From the NCBI GenBank assembly GCA_013154225.1, contig JAADCW010000116.1, positions 1 to 10,016 of the forward strand: a stretch of DNA of 10,016 bases, written 5' to 3'. Made by a program: the position numbers and the translations under genes. The notes under the pieces are model-generated. The model did not search any database. It was given only the letters and a program-made list of their open reading frames with translations, and was not told the origin of the DNA. This DNA is from Chloroflexota bacterium (GTDB lineage Bacteria; Chloroflexota; Anaerolineae; Anaerolineales; DRMV01). Positions 1 through 6,058 of this stretch are shown here, in pieces (the first letter of the stretch is position 1; the number at the start of each line of letters is the position of its first letter).

Positions 1-735
1 CGCGGTTTGCCCCCGGCTGTGAAAGAGGCCATTGTGGCCGCTTTGGTTGCCCGCTTTGCCCCTGCCGCGCGGGTGTTGGATGTGGGCGCAGGCAGTGGGC
101 GCTTTGCTTTGCCCCTGGCCGAGCGCGGGTTCCCTGTGGTGGCTGTGGATCTCTCGCCCGAGATGCTCGCTCATCTGCGCACCAAGCGGCCTGCGGATGC
201 CCGCTTCCCTCAGCCCGTATTGGCCGATGCGGCGCGACTGCCGTTGCAGAATGCGGCTTTTCCGGCGGTGTTCAGTGTGCATGCGCTCCACTTGGTGCCG
301 GATTTGCCCGCGGCGTTGGATGAAATTCAGCGGGTGCTGGCCCCTGGCGGGGTGTTTGCTTTGGGCTATATTGATCACGACCCCCACGCTCCCGTGGGCT
401 GGACCCTGCACGCCTGGCGGCAGGCTCTGGCTGAGCGGGGGTATGACCTCAGCGCCCCTATGTGGCGCGATTACCCTGAGATTGTGGCTGATTTGCGCGA
501 CCGGCTTGGCCCGCCGCAAACGGTGGAAGCCGCACGCTGGCAGAAAACCGTGGTGCCTGCAGAGGTTTTGGAAGGTGTGAGCACCCGCCAGTTTACGCCT
601 TATTGGGGTTTGCCCGATGAGGAACATGCCGCGGTGGTGGCCGCGTTGCGTCGAAAGGCCCAGCAGGTTTTTGGCGATCTGCATCGCCCCCGCCCAGACC
701 CCCGCGGTTTTGTCTGGCATTTTTTCACGCCATGA
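1..735 (+). CDS. Class I SAM-dependent methyltransferase (5' end outside window)
   Basis: The frame is open from the first base, so the true start is probably upstream; a TTG at 7 is in frame but has no visible ribosome binding site inside the window. The product is a Rossmann-fold methyltransferase of the Methyltransf_11/UbiE-like type, which moves a methyl group from S-adenosylmethionine to a small molecule. Counting from the TTG, the SAM-binding motif I is VLDVGAGSGR at about residues 23-32. An acidic strand-2 end follows (VVAVDLS, 45-50), then an LADAARLPL stretch (72-80) and a strand-4 and post-motif region ending in LAPGGVFALG (111-120). The substrate cannot be read from the sequence. 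The C-terminal third (ARWQKTVV to FVWHFF) looks like a substrate cap. The stop codon TGA overlaps an ATG at 732, and a tandem repeat begins shortly after. The fold is sure; the substrate is unknown. Confidence 0.9.
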   Translation, partial: RGLPPAVKEAIVAALVARFAPAARVLDVGAGSGRFALPLAERGFPVVAVDLSPEMLAHLRTKRPADARFPQPVLADAARLPLQNAAFPAVFSVHALHLVPDLPAALDEIQRVLAPGGVFALGYIDHDPHAPVGWTLHAWRQALAERGYDLSAPMWRDYPEIVADLRDRLGPPQTVEAARWQKTVVPAEVLEGVSTRQFTPYWGLPDEEHAAVVAALRRKAQQVFGDLHRPRPDPRGFVWHFFTP

Positions 736-824
736 CGACTGTGTATTTGCCGCTCGTCCTTCGACTTTCCCGATTCCCCCGACTCCTACGACTTCCACGA
801 CTCCCCCGACTTCCACGACGATGA
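732..824 (+). CDS. Candidate 30-aa Arg/Leu/Pro-repeat peptide (doubtful)
   Basis: An ATG at 732-734 overlaps the methyltransferase stop in the ATGA arrangement usual for translational coupling. The frame stays open for 30 codons and stops with TGA at 822-824, inside the GATGAGGA that carries the ribosome binding site of the next gene. The peptide begins MTTVYLPLVLR and then runs through the 9-bp tandem repeat. Because 9 is a multiple of 3, the repeat is read as RLP-type tripeptides (RLS, RFP, RLL, then RLP three times) and ends RR. This would be a very basic, leucine-rich peptide. Against it: no Shine-Dalgarno is needed or seen apart from coupling, the frame could be open by chance because the repeat unit has no stop in this frame, and I recognise no homologue. 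From memory, YLPLVLR-like segments occur in secreted Chloroflexota proteins, so this could also be a protein remnant. Confidence 0.2.
   Translation: MTTVYLPLVLRLSRFPRLLRLPRLPRLPRR
762..824 (+). repeat. 9-bp tandem repeat, consensus CGACTYCCM
   Basis: Six consecutive 9-bp units run from 762 to 815: cgactttcc, cgattcccc, cgactccta, cgacttcca, cgactcccc and cgacttcca. A decayed seventh unit (816-824, cgacgatga) merges into the ribosome binding site of the next gene, and a further partial echo (ggacttccc) covers 825-833. The repeat fills most of the gap between the methyltransferase and the oxidoreductase and has no dyad symmetry, so it is not a terminator. Units alternate between a tt and a tc middle. 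It resembles in style the short tandem repeats between genes of cyanobacteria and other bacteria; its role is unknown. Confidence 0.9.
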
Positions 825-834
825 GGACTTCCCC

Positions 835-2127
835 ATGCGCATTGCTATTATTGGCGCGGGCCTGACAGGCCTGAGCGCCGCTTACGATCTCCTGAATGCA
901 GGTCACGACGTGACCCTCTACGAAGCCGCCGACCGCCCCGGCGGACTGGCTTCGGGCTTCCGCCAGCCTGGCTGGGATTGGAGCCTGGAATACTTCTACC
1001 ATCATTGGTTTGCCACCGACAAGCACGTTTTGGGCTTGATTCGGGAACTCGGCCTGGAAGACAAGGTGCGTTTTCCCAGGCCGGTGACGGTGGTGTATCA
1101 CGAGGGCAAGTTTTATCCCTTTGATTCGGCCCTTTCTGTGTTGGCCTATCCGGGCCTGAGTTGGCCTGACAAAATCCGTTTTGGCCTGGTTGGCATGTAT
1201 TTGCGGCTGACGCCTTTTTGGAAGCCGCTGGAACGCCACACCGCGCACGAATGGTTGCGCCGCACCTTGGGGGAACGCGCATACCGGGCCTTGTGGGAGC
1301 CGCTGTTGATTGGTAAATTTGGCCCCTACTACCAGGAAGTCAACATGGCGTGGTTCTGGGCCCGCATCCATGCTCGTACCCCGCGGCTGGGCACGTACGA
1401 GGGCGGATTCCAGGCCTTTGCCGACGACTTTGCCGCCCAACTGCAGGCGCGCGGCGCGGTCTTCCATTATGAAACCCCTGTGCGCCGTGTGAAGGCTATC
1501 GAAGGCGGCTTCCAGGTGGAGGCCGAAGGCCGCGAGGCCGAGACCTACGACCAGGTGCTGGCCGCGCTGCCGCCCCGCATTTTTGCCAACCTTGCTCCTG
1601 ATTTGCCCGAGGATTATCTTGCTGGGTTGAAAGGGCTGAAGAACATGGGCGCGTTGGCTGTGGCCTTGGCCCTTGACCGCCCGCTTTCTGACAAGGGCTA
1701 TTACTGGTATAACATTCCCAAGCAGGCTGGCTTCCCGTTTTTGATTTTGGTGGAGCACACCCATTTTGTGCCGCCGGAGCATTTTGGCGGTGCGCACATC
1801 ATTTACGTGGGGGATTACCTGCCCACGGATCACGAATATTTCAACCTGAGCAAAGAGGAACTGCTGGCCATTTATCTGCCCGCGTTGAAGCGCATCAACC
1901 CTGATTTTGACGAAAGTTGGGTGCAGGATGCCTGGCTTTACCGCGCCCGTTATGCCCAGCCTGTGCCTGTGGTGAACCACAGCCGCAATATTCCGTCCAT
2001 CCGCACACCGGTATCGGGGTTGTATCTCGCGAGCATGTATCAGGTGTATCCGTGGGATCGGGGCACCAATTTTGCGGTGGAAATTGGCCGCCGTGCCGCG
2101 CGGCTGATGCTGGAGGATGCGGCATGA
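835..2127 (+). CDS. FAD-dependent oxidoreductase, amine-oxidase/protoporphyrinogen-oxidase-like
   Basis: A 430-residue flavoprotein of the NAD(P)/FAD-dependent oxidoreductase superfamily (COG1232-like). The N-terminal dinucleotide-binding motif is GAGLTG at 7-12, with the ribose-binding Glu at 30 (VTLYEA). The FAD-phosphate motif RPGG follows at 34-37 in DRPGGLASGF. The C-terminal FAD-closing segment is GLYLASMYQVYPWDRGTNFA (395-414), followed by an amphipathic helix. The middle part (LEYFYHHWF at 51-59 and the aromatic-rich 285-335 stretch) would form the substrate domain. The ATG at 835 is chosen because GAGGA at 823-827 stands seven bases upstream and the Rossmann motif begins at residue 3. 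There is no signal peptide, so it is cytoplasmic or membrane-peripheral. The substrate is not determined; relatives act on porphyrinogens, carotenoids, amines or UDP-sugars. It overlaps the maf start by four bases, so the two are probably translated together. Confidence 0.9.
   Translation: MRIAIIGAGLTGLSAAYDLLNAGHDVTLYEAADRPGGLASGFRQPGWDWSLEYFYHHWFATDKHVLGLIRELGLEDKVRFPRPVTVVYHEGKFYPFDSALSVLAYPGLSWPDKIRFGLVGMYLRLTPFWKPLERHTAHEWLRRTLGERAYRALWEPLLIGKFGPYYQEVNMAWFWARIHARTPRLGTYEGGFQAFADDFAAQLQARGAVFHYETPVRRVKAIEGGFQVEAEGREAETYDQVLAALPPRIFANLAPDLPEDYLAGLKGLKNMGALAVALALDRPLSDKGYYWYNIPKQAGFPFLILVEHTHFVPPEHFGGAHIIYVGDYLPTDHEYFNLSKEELLAIYLPALKRINPDFDESWVQDAWLYRARYAQPVPVVNHSRNIPSIRTPVSGLYLASMYQVYPWDRGTNFAVEIGRRAARLMLEDAA
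2112..2116 (+). promoter_or_regulatory. Ribosome binding site fixing the maf start
   Basis: GGAGG lies seven bases before the ATG at 2124. This supports that ATG over the much longer open frame that begins at 1917 inside the upstream gene. The Maf family motif LASQSPRR begins at residue 9 from this start, as expected. Confidence 0.75.
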
Positions 2128-2834
2128 GCACGCCCGAGGGCATTTTGCTGGCCTCGCAGTCTCCGCGGCGGCGGGAATTGATCAAGCTGCTGGGCCTGCC
2201 GGTGCAGGCCGCGGCCGCGAACGTGGACGAAACGCCCCTTCCCAATGAAGCCCCCGCGGATTACGTCCGTCGCCTGGCTGCAACCAAAGCCCAAGCCCTC
2301 ACCCACGTCCTGAGCGGAGGGCGAAGCGAAGCGCCGGATGAAATGGGGAAGCTTCGCTGGATTGTGGCCGCGGATACCGCGGTGGTGGATCGCGGCGAGA
2401 TTTTGGGCAAGCCCGCGGACGAGGCCGAGGCTGAAGCCATGCTGCGCCGCCTACGCGGGCGTGAGCACGCGGTGCTTACCGGTGTCGCAGTGCTCGATAC
2501 CCTCACCGGGCGCATGGAAACCACGGTGGAACGCACCGCGGTGTTCATGCGTGCCTTCACCGACGATGAAATTGCGGCTTACGTGGCCAGCGGCGATCCT
2601 TTGGATAAGGCCGGCGCGTATGCCATTCAAAACCGCGCGTTCGCGCCTGTCGAGCGCATCGAAGGCTGTTATGCCAACGTGGTGGGACTTCCGCTGTGCA
2701 CGTTGGCTTGTATGCTTCGCACGTTGGGGGCTTCCCCCGCTGAAGACGTGCCCGCGAGGTGTGTAGCCGCTTTGGGGTACAATTGTGCAGGTAACCTTTC
2801 GGCCTGTGTGCCATCCGAACAGCAAGACCTTTGA
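2124..2834 (+). CDS. maf: Maf family nucleoside triphosphate pyrophosphatase, YhdE-like (dTTP/UTP)
   Basis: Maf proteins hydrolyse (mostly non-canonical or excess) nucleoside triphosphates to monophosphate and pyrophosphate in the cytoplasm and have been linked to septum control. The signature is clear: LASQSPRRREL (9-19), the catalytic-loop AADTAVV with Asp84 (82-88), GKP (96-98), and DPLDKAGAYAIQ (158-169) followed by VERIEG (176-181) and NVVGLPL (185-191). The DKAGAYAIQ and NVVGLPL forms match the YhdE (dTTP/UTP) branch better than the YceF (m7GTP) branch. The 236 residues exceed the usual 190-200 for two reasons: an insertion at about 64-78 (see the inverted repeat at 2321-2357) and a 35-residue C-terminal tail with three cysteines (213, 221, 228). 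I recall similar DVPxxCxxxLGYxC tails on other Chloroflexota Maf proteins. The start overlaps the upstream stop (ATGA), and a cell-wall PBP follows 15 bp later. Confidence 0.93.
   Translation: MSTPEGILLASQSPRRRELIKLLGLPVQAAAANVDETPLPNEAPADYVRRLAATKAQALTHVLSGGRSEAPDEMGKLRWIVAADTAVVDRGEILGKPADEAEAEAMLRRLRGREHAVLTGVAVLDTLTGRMETTVERTAVFMRAFTDDEIAAYVASGDPLDKAGAYAIQNRAFAPVERIEGCYANVVGLPLCTLACMLRTLGASPAEDVPARCVAALGYNCAGNLSACVPSEQQDL
2321..2357. repeat. Inverted repeat inside the maf insertion
   Basis: GCGAAGC at 2321-2327, repeated in overlap at 2326-2332, is matched by its reverse complement GCTTCGC at 2351-2357. The segment codes for the extra residues of Maf (roughly SGGRSEAPDEMGKLR, 64-78) between the KAQAL helix and the conserved IVAADT strand, where most family members have only a short loop. 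It looks like a small palindromic element inserted in frame, but it could equally be a normal loop with a chance palindrome. Confidence 0.45.
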
Positions 2835-2849
2835 TTTTTGGGAGAGCCT

Positions 2850-5045
2850 ATGTTGGCCTCAAAGCGATTTTCAATAGCCATGCTGGTGCTGGTGGTCCTG
2901 GGACTGATGCTGAGCGCGTGCCACACGGCCACGCCCTCGGCTGAGCCGAGCCCCACCGCCCTGCCTTCCCCTCAGATTGCCACTACCCACGTGCCTGACC
3001 CCCAGGCCGTGGCTGATGCGTATTTGCATGCCTGGCAGCAGGAAGATTACCAAAGCATGTATCGCCTGCTGACCAAGGTGAGCAAGGATGCGATCACTGA
3101 AGAAGATTTTGCCGCTTATTACGAAGACGTGGCAGAAAACGCCGCGCTTCAGAGCGTGGATTACCAATTGCGTTCATCCCTCGTCAAACCCCACAGCGCG
3201 CAAGTGGCTTATACCGTGACCCTGCACAGCGCGGTGGTGGGCGATATTACCCGCGACACCGTGATGAATTTGAGCCTGGAAGATGGCTTGTGGCGGGTGC
3301 AGTGGGATGAGGCGCTGATTTTGCCCGAACTTCACGGCGGCAAACGCCTTGCGATGGATTTGCGGGTGCCCCCACGGGGCGAAATTTACGATCGCAACGG
3401 CGACATCATTGCCATGCAGGCCGACGCAATGGCCATTGGCTTGATGGCTGGCCAGGTGGATCCAGAACAGGCAGACAGCCTCTTCAATCTGTTGTGGCGT
3501 GTGACTGGCATCAGCCCGAACATCATCCGCAACGCGTATGAATCCCCGCCGCCGGGGGGCTATATCCCCGTGGCTGAAGTGCCCCTGAGCATTGCCGAGC
3601 AGTATTACGACCAACTGGTGGGTTATGCGGGCGTGGTGTTGCGGCGTTACAGCGGTCGCTGGTATTACGGCGGCGGCGTGTCGCCCCACGGCGTGGGTTA
3701 TGTGAGCGTGCTTCAGCCCGATGAGGTGGCAGAATACCGCCGCAAGGGCTACCGCATTGACCAAAAGGTCGGGCGCATGGGGCTGGAACGCTGGGGTGAG
3801 TCGTATCTCGCGGGCAAGAACGGCGGCACCCTCTACGTGGTGGACGCAGACGGCAATATCGTGCAGGCTTTGGGCAAGTCTGATGCCCAGGTTGCGGATA
3901 CCCTCTACACCACCATTGACCGCGATTTGCAACTCCAGGCCCAGGAAGCCATGCGGGGCTTTGTGGGCGCGATTGTGGTGCTGGAACGCGACACTGGTCG
4001 GGTGCTGGCTTTGGTGTCTTCTCCGGGTTTTGACCCCAACGCGTTTGAAACCGCGAATTTCAACAGTCCAGCTTTGTTGCAGGAACTCAACAACCCCTAC
4101 AACCCTTTGCTCGACCGAGCCACCCACGGCCTGTATCCGCCGGGCTCGGTGTTCAAAATCATCACCATGGCAGCCGCGCTGGAAAGCGGCCGCTTCAAAG
4201 AAGATACCATTTATAACTGCGGCTATGAGTTTACCGAGATTCCAGGGCTGACCCTCTACGACTGGACCTATGACCACGGCTTCGCGCCCAGCGGCAAACT
4301 CAGCCTGCCCGAGGGCCTGATGCGTTCCTGCAACCCATATTTCTGGCACATTGGGCTGGATTTGTACAAGAACTACAAACCCAACGCGGTGGCAGAGATG
4401 GCCCGCGGGTTTGGGTTGGGAAGCCCCACGGGCATTGAAATTGGCGATGAAGCCGGGCAGATTACCGATCCCACCAATGAGCGGGAAGCGGTTCAGCAGG
4501 CCATTGGGCAGGGTTCCACCCTGGTAACGCCCTTGCAGGTGGCCGATTACGTTGCCGCGGTGGGCAACGGCGGCACGTTGTACGTTCCCCAGATGGTGGA
4601 AAAAATCGTAGCCCCCGATGGTTCGATCATTCAGCAGTTTGAGCCTAAAGAGCGGGGCAAACTTCCTGTGAGTCCAGAGAATCTGGAGATCATCCGCAAA
4701 GGCATGAGGCTGGTTGTGAGCAACCCCCGCGGCACGGCTTACTGGCGTTTCCTCAACTTTTCCATCCCGATTTACGGCAAAACCGGTACTGCCACCACCG
4801 CGGCGGGCGAGCCTCACGCGTGGTTTGTGGCCTACACCGATGCTCAGCGGGAAGACAAGCCCGACATTGCCGTGGCTGTGGTGGTGGAATACGGCGGCGA
4901 AGGCGCTGACGTCGCGGCGCCGATTTTGCGGCGGGTGGTGGAAATTTATTTCTACGGCAAACCCCGCACAGTGTATCCGTGGGAATCGCAAATTGGCGTG
5001 ACGCGCACTCCCACGCCTGAAGTGACCCCAACACCGGAGCCATAG
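2850..5045 (+). CDS. Class B penicillin-binding protein, MecA/PBP3-like, with lipoprotein signal
   Basis: A 731-residue D,D-transpeptidase that cross-links peptidoglycan outside the membrane. The N-terminus is positive, then hydrophobic, then LMLSAC with the lipobox Cys at 24, which suggests a lipid anchor. A Pro/Thr/Ser linker runs to about 46. An NTF2-like MecA_N domain spans about 50-165 (DPQAVADAYLHAW to DGLWRVQWDEALILPEL), followed by the class B dimerisation domain starting RGEIYDRNG at 176-184. The transpeptidase domain covers about 385-700 and has all three motifs: SVFK with Ser433/Lys436, SCN at 493-495 and KTGT at 644-647. The tail ends in TPTPEVTPTPEP. The NTF2 domain and the WxxxWDxxxIxP type junction place it with low-affinity PBPs such as MecA, Enterococcus PBP5 and Bacillus PbpC, the last also a lipoprotein. 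The ATG at 2850 is preferred to the TTG at 2838 because GGAG at 2841-2844 precedes it. It is almost fused to rsgA (1 bp gap). Beta-lactam affinity cannot be inferred from sequence alone. Confidence 0.93.
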   Translation: MLASKRFSIAMLVLVVLGLMLSACHTATPSAEPSPTALPSPQIATTHVPDPQAVADAYLHAWQQEDYQSMYRLLTKVSKDAITEEDFAAYYEDVAENAALQSVDYQLRSSLVKPHSAQVAYTVTLHSAVVGDITRDTVMNLSLEDGLWRVQWDEALILPELHGGKRLAMDLRVPPRGEIYDRNGDIIAMQADAMAIGLMAGQVDPEQADSLFNLLWRVTGISPNIIRNAYESPPPGGYIPVAEVPLSIAEQYYDQLVGYAGVVLRRYSGRWYYGGGVSPHGVGYVSVLQPDEVAEYRRKGYRIDQKVGRMGLERWGESYLAGKNGGTLYVVDADGNIVQALGKSDAQVADTLYTTIDRDLQLQAQEAMRGFVGAIVVLERDTGRVLALVSSPGFDPNAFETANFNSPALLQELNNPYNPLLDRATHGLYPPGSVFKIITMAAALESGRFKEDTIYNCGYEFTEIPGLTLYDWTYDHGFAPSGKLSLPEGLMRSCNPYFWHIGLDLYKNYKPNAVAEMARGFGLGSPTGIEIGDEAGQITDPTNEREAVQQAIGQGSTLVTPLQVADYVAAVGNGGTLYVPQMVEKIVAPDGSIIQQFEPKERGKLPVSPENLEIIRKGMRLVVSNPRGTAYWRFLNFSIPIYGKTGTATTAAGEPHAWFVAYTDAQREDKPDIAVAVVVEYGGEGADVAAPILRRVVEIYFYGKPRTVYPWESQIGVTRTPTPEVTPTPEP

Positions 5046-5046
5046 T

Positions 5047-6006
5047 ATGGCGCAATCTGTTCCCGAAGATCTCCCCCGCGGGTTGGTCATCCGCTCGCAA
5101 TCTGGCTTTTATACCGTGCACCCTGAAGAGGGCGACGATATTGTCTGCCGTTTGCGGGGCAAACTCAAGCGCGGCCCGCGCCGCGGCGATATTGTCGCCG
5201 TGGGCGATTGGGTGCGCTTCCGTCGCCTTCCTGATGGCACAGGCCTTATTGAGGCCGTGGAGCCGCGCGTGCGTAAACTTTCCCGCATGGCGCCCACGCC
5301 GCGGGGCGAATATGAGCAAATCATCATCGCCAATCCTGACCAGGCTGTGTTCGTCTTTGCCTGCGCGCAGCCCGACCCCCGACTGCGGATGCTCGACCGT
5401 TTCCTGGTGATCAGCGAAAAGCAAGAGATCCCTGCGCTCATCGTGGCCAACAAGGTGGATTTGGTGGGCAAAGATCGGGCAAAGGAACTTTTTGGCCATT
5501 ACGAAGACATTGGCTATCCGGTGATTTACACCTCTGCAGCAACCGGTGAGGGCATTGACGCCTTGCGCGAGTGTCTGACCGGCAAAGTTTCGGTGTTTGC
5601 TGGGCCTTCAGGCGTAGGAAAATCCAGCCTGCTGAACGCGGTACAGCCTGGGCTGGGGCTGGCTGTGCGGGAAATCAGCAAAGCCACGGGCAAAGGCCGT
5701 CACACCACGGTGGTGCGCCAGATGTTCCCCTTGGAAGGCGGCGGCTGGGTGGCCGATACGCCGGGGTTGAAGGCGCTTTCTTTGTGGGATATTGAGCCGG
5801 AAGAATTGGACGGCTATTTCCCTGAATTTCGCGATTTGGTGCCTTTGTGCCAGTTTAGTGATTGCACCCATATCCACGAGCCAGGATGCGCCATCCGTGA
5901 GGCTGTGGCTGAAGGACGCATTCATCCTGAGCGGTATGCGTCGTACGTGCGGATGCGCCTGGGCGAAGAGGGGTACGAGCGCGGCGATTTGATTGATTTG
6001 CCGTGA
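5047..6006 (+). CDS. rsgA: Small ribosomal subunit biogenesis GTPase RsgA
   Basis: RsgA (YjeQ/EngC) is a circularly permuted GTPase that checks and helps finish the 30S subunit and releases RbfA. Its 319 residues are typical. An N-terminal OB fold (about 12-80, with GDWVRF) precedes the GTPase, whose motifs appear in permuted order: G4 NKVDL 135-139, G5 TSA 162-164, G1 GPSGVGKSS 186-194, G2 region TGKGRHTT 214-221 and G3 DTPG 237-240. The C-terminal zinc knuckle has the expected spacing C268-x4-C273-x-H275-x5-C281, followed by the CAIREAVAEG helix. The PBP stop is one base before the ATG, and GGAG at 5036-5039 lies within the last PBP codons, so translation is likely coupled. No key residue is missing. 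Confidence 0.97.
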   Translation: MAQSVPEDLPRGLVIRSQSGFYTVHPEEGDDIVCRLRGKLKRGPRRGDIVAVGDWVRFRRLPDGTGLIEAVEPRVRKLSRMAPTPRGEYEQIIIANPDQAVFVFACAQPDPRLRMLDRFLVISEKQEIPALIVANKVDLVGKDRAKELFGHYEDIGYPVIYTSAATGEGIDALRECLTGKVSVFAGPSGVGKSSLLNAVQPGLGLAVREISKATGKGRHTTVVRQMFPLEGGGWVADTPGLKALSLWDIEPEELDGYFPEFRDLVPLCQFSDCTHIHEPGCAIREAVAEGRIHPERYASYVRMRLGEEGYERGDLIDLP

Positions 6007-6058
6007 AGGCCTCAGCCGCCAGGAATGGGTGGAAAAACTTTCTATTTTGAGAGCATGC

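Noticed and set aside
762..824. The tandem repeat as a CRISPR array or phage attachment site
   Set aside because: Units are 9 bp with no spacers, and there is no integrase or cas gene nearby.
617..865. An open + frame across the end of the methyltransferase and the repeat, giving a Pro/Thr/Ser-rich stretch
   Set aside because: Its first part overlaps the real methyltransferase in another frame and it runs into the oxidoreductase start; the Pro/Thr-rich stretch is just the 9-bp repeat read in a different frame.
1917..2123. A 69-codon N-terminal extension of Maf
   Set aside because: It overlaps the C-terminal FAD-binding region of the oxidoreductase. A good ribosome binding site and the family motif both point to the ATG at 2124.
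2778..2783. TACAAT as a possible -10 box ahead of the PBP
   Set aside because: No matching -35 sequence lies 16-18 bases upstream, it is inside the maf coding region, and the 15-bp gap fits an operon without its own promoter.
3174..5090. A 638-codon open frame on the minus strand opposite the PBP
   Set aside because: It is antisense to a complete transpeptidase with all motifs. Its product is rich in His/Arg/Gln with no domain, which is typical of a high-GC antisense shadow.
5993..6058. A 22-codon N-terminal extension of the kinase reaching into rsgA
   Set aside because: The extension has no family similarity, and the first core strand begins right after the ATG at 6059, which has a GAGAG ahead of it.
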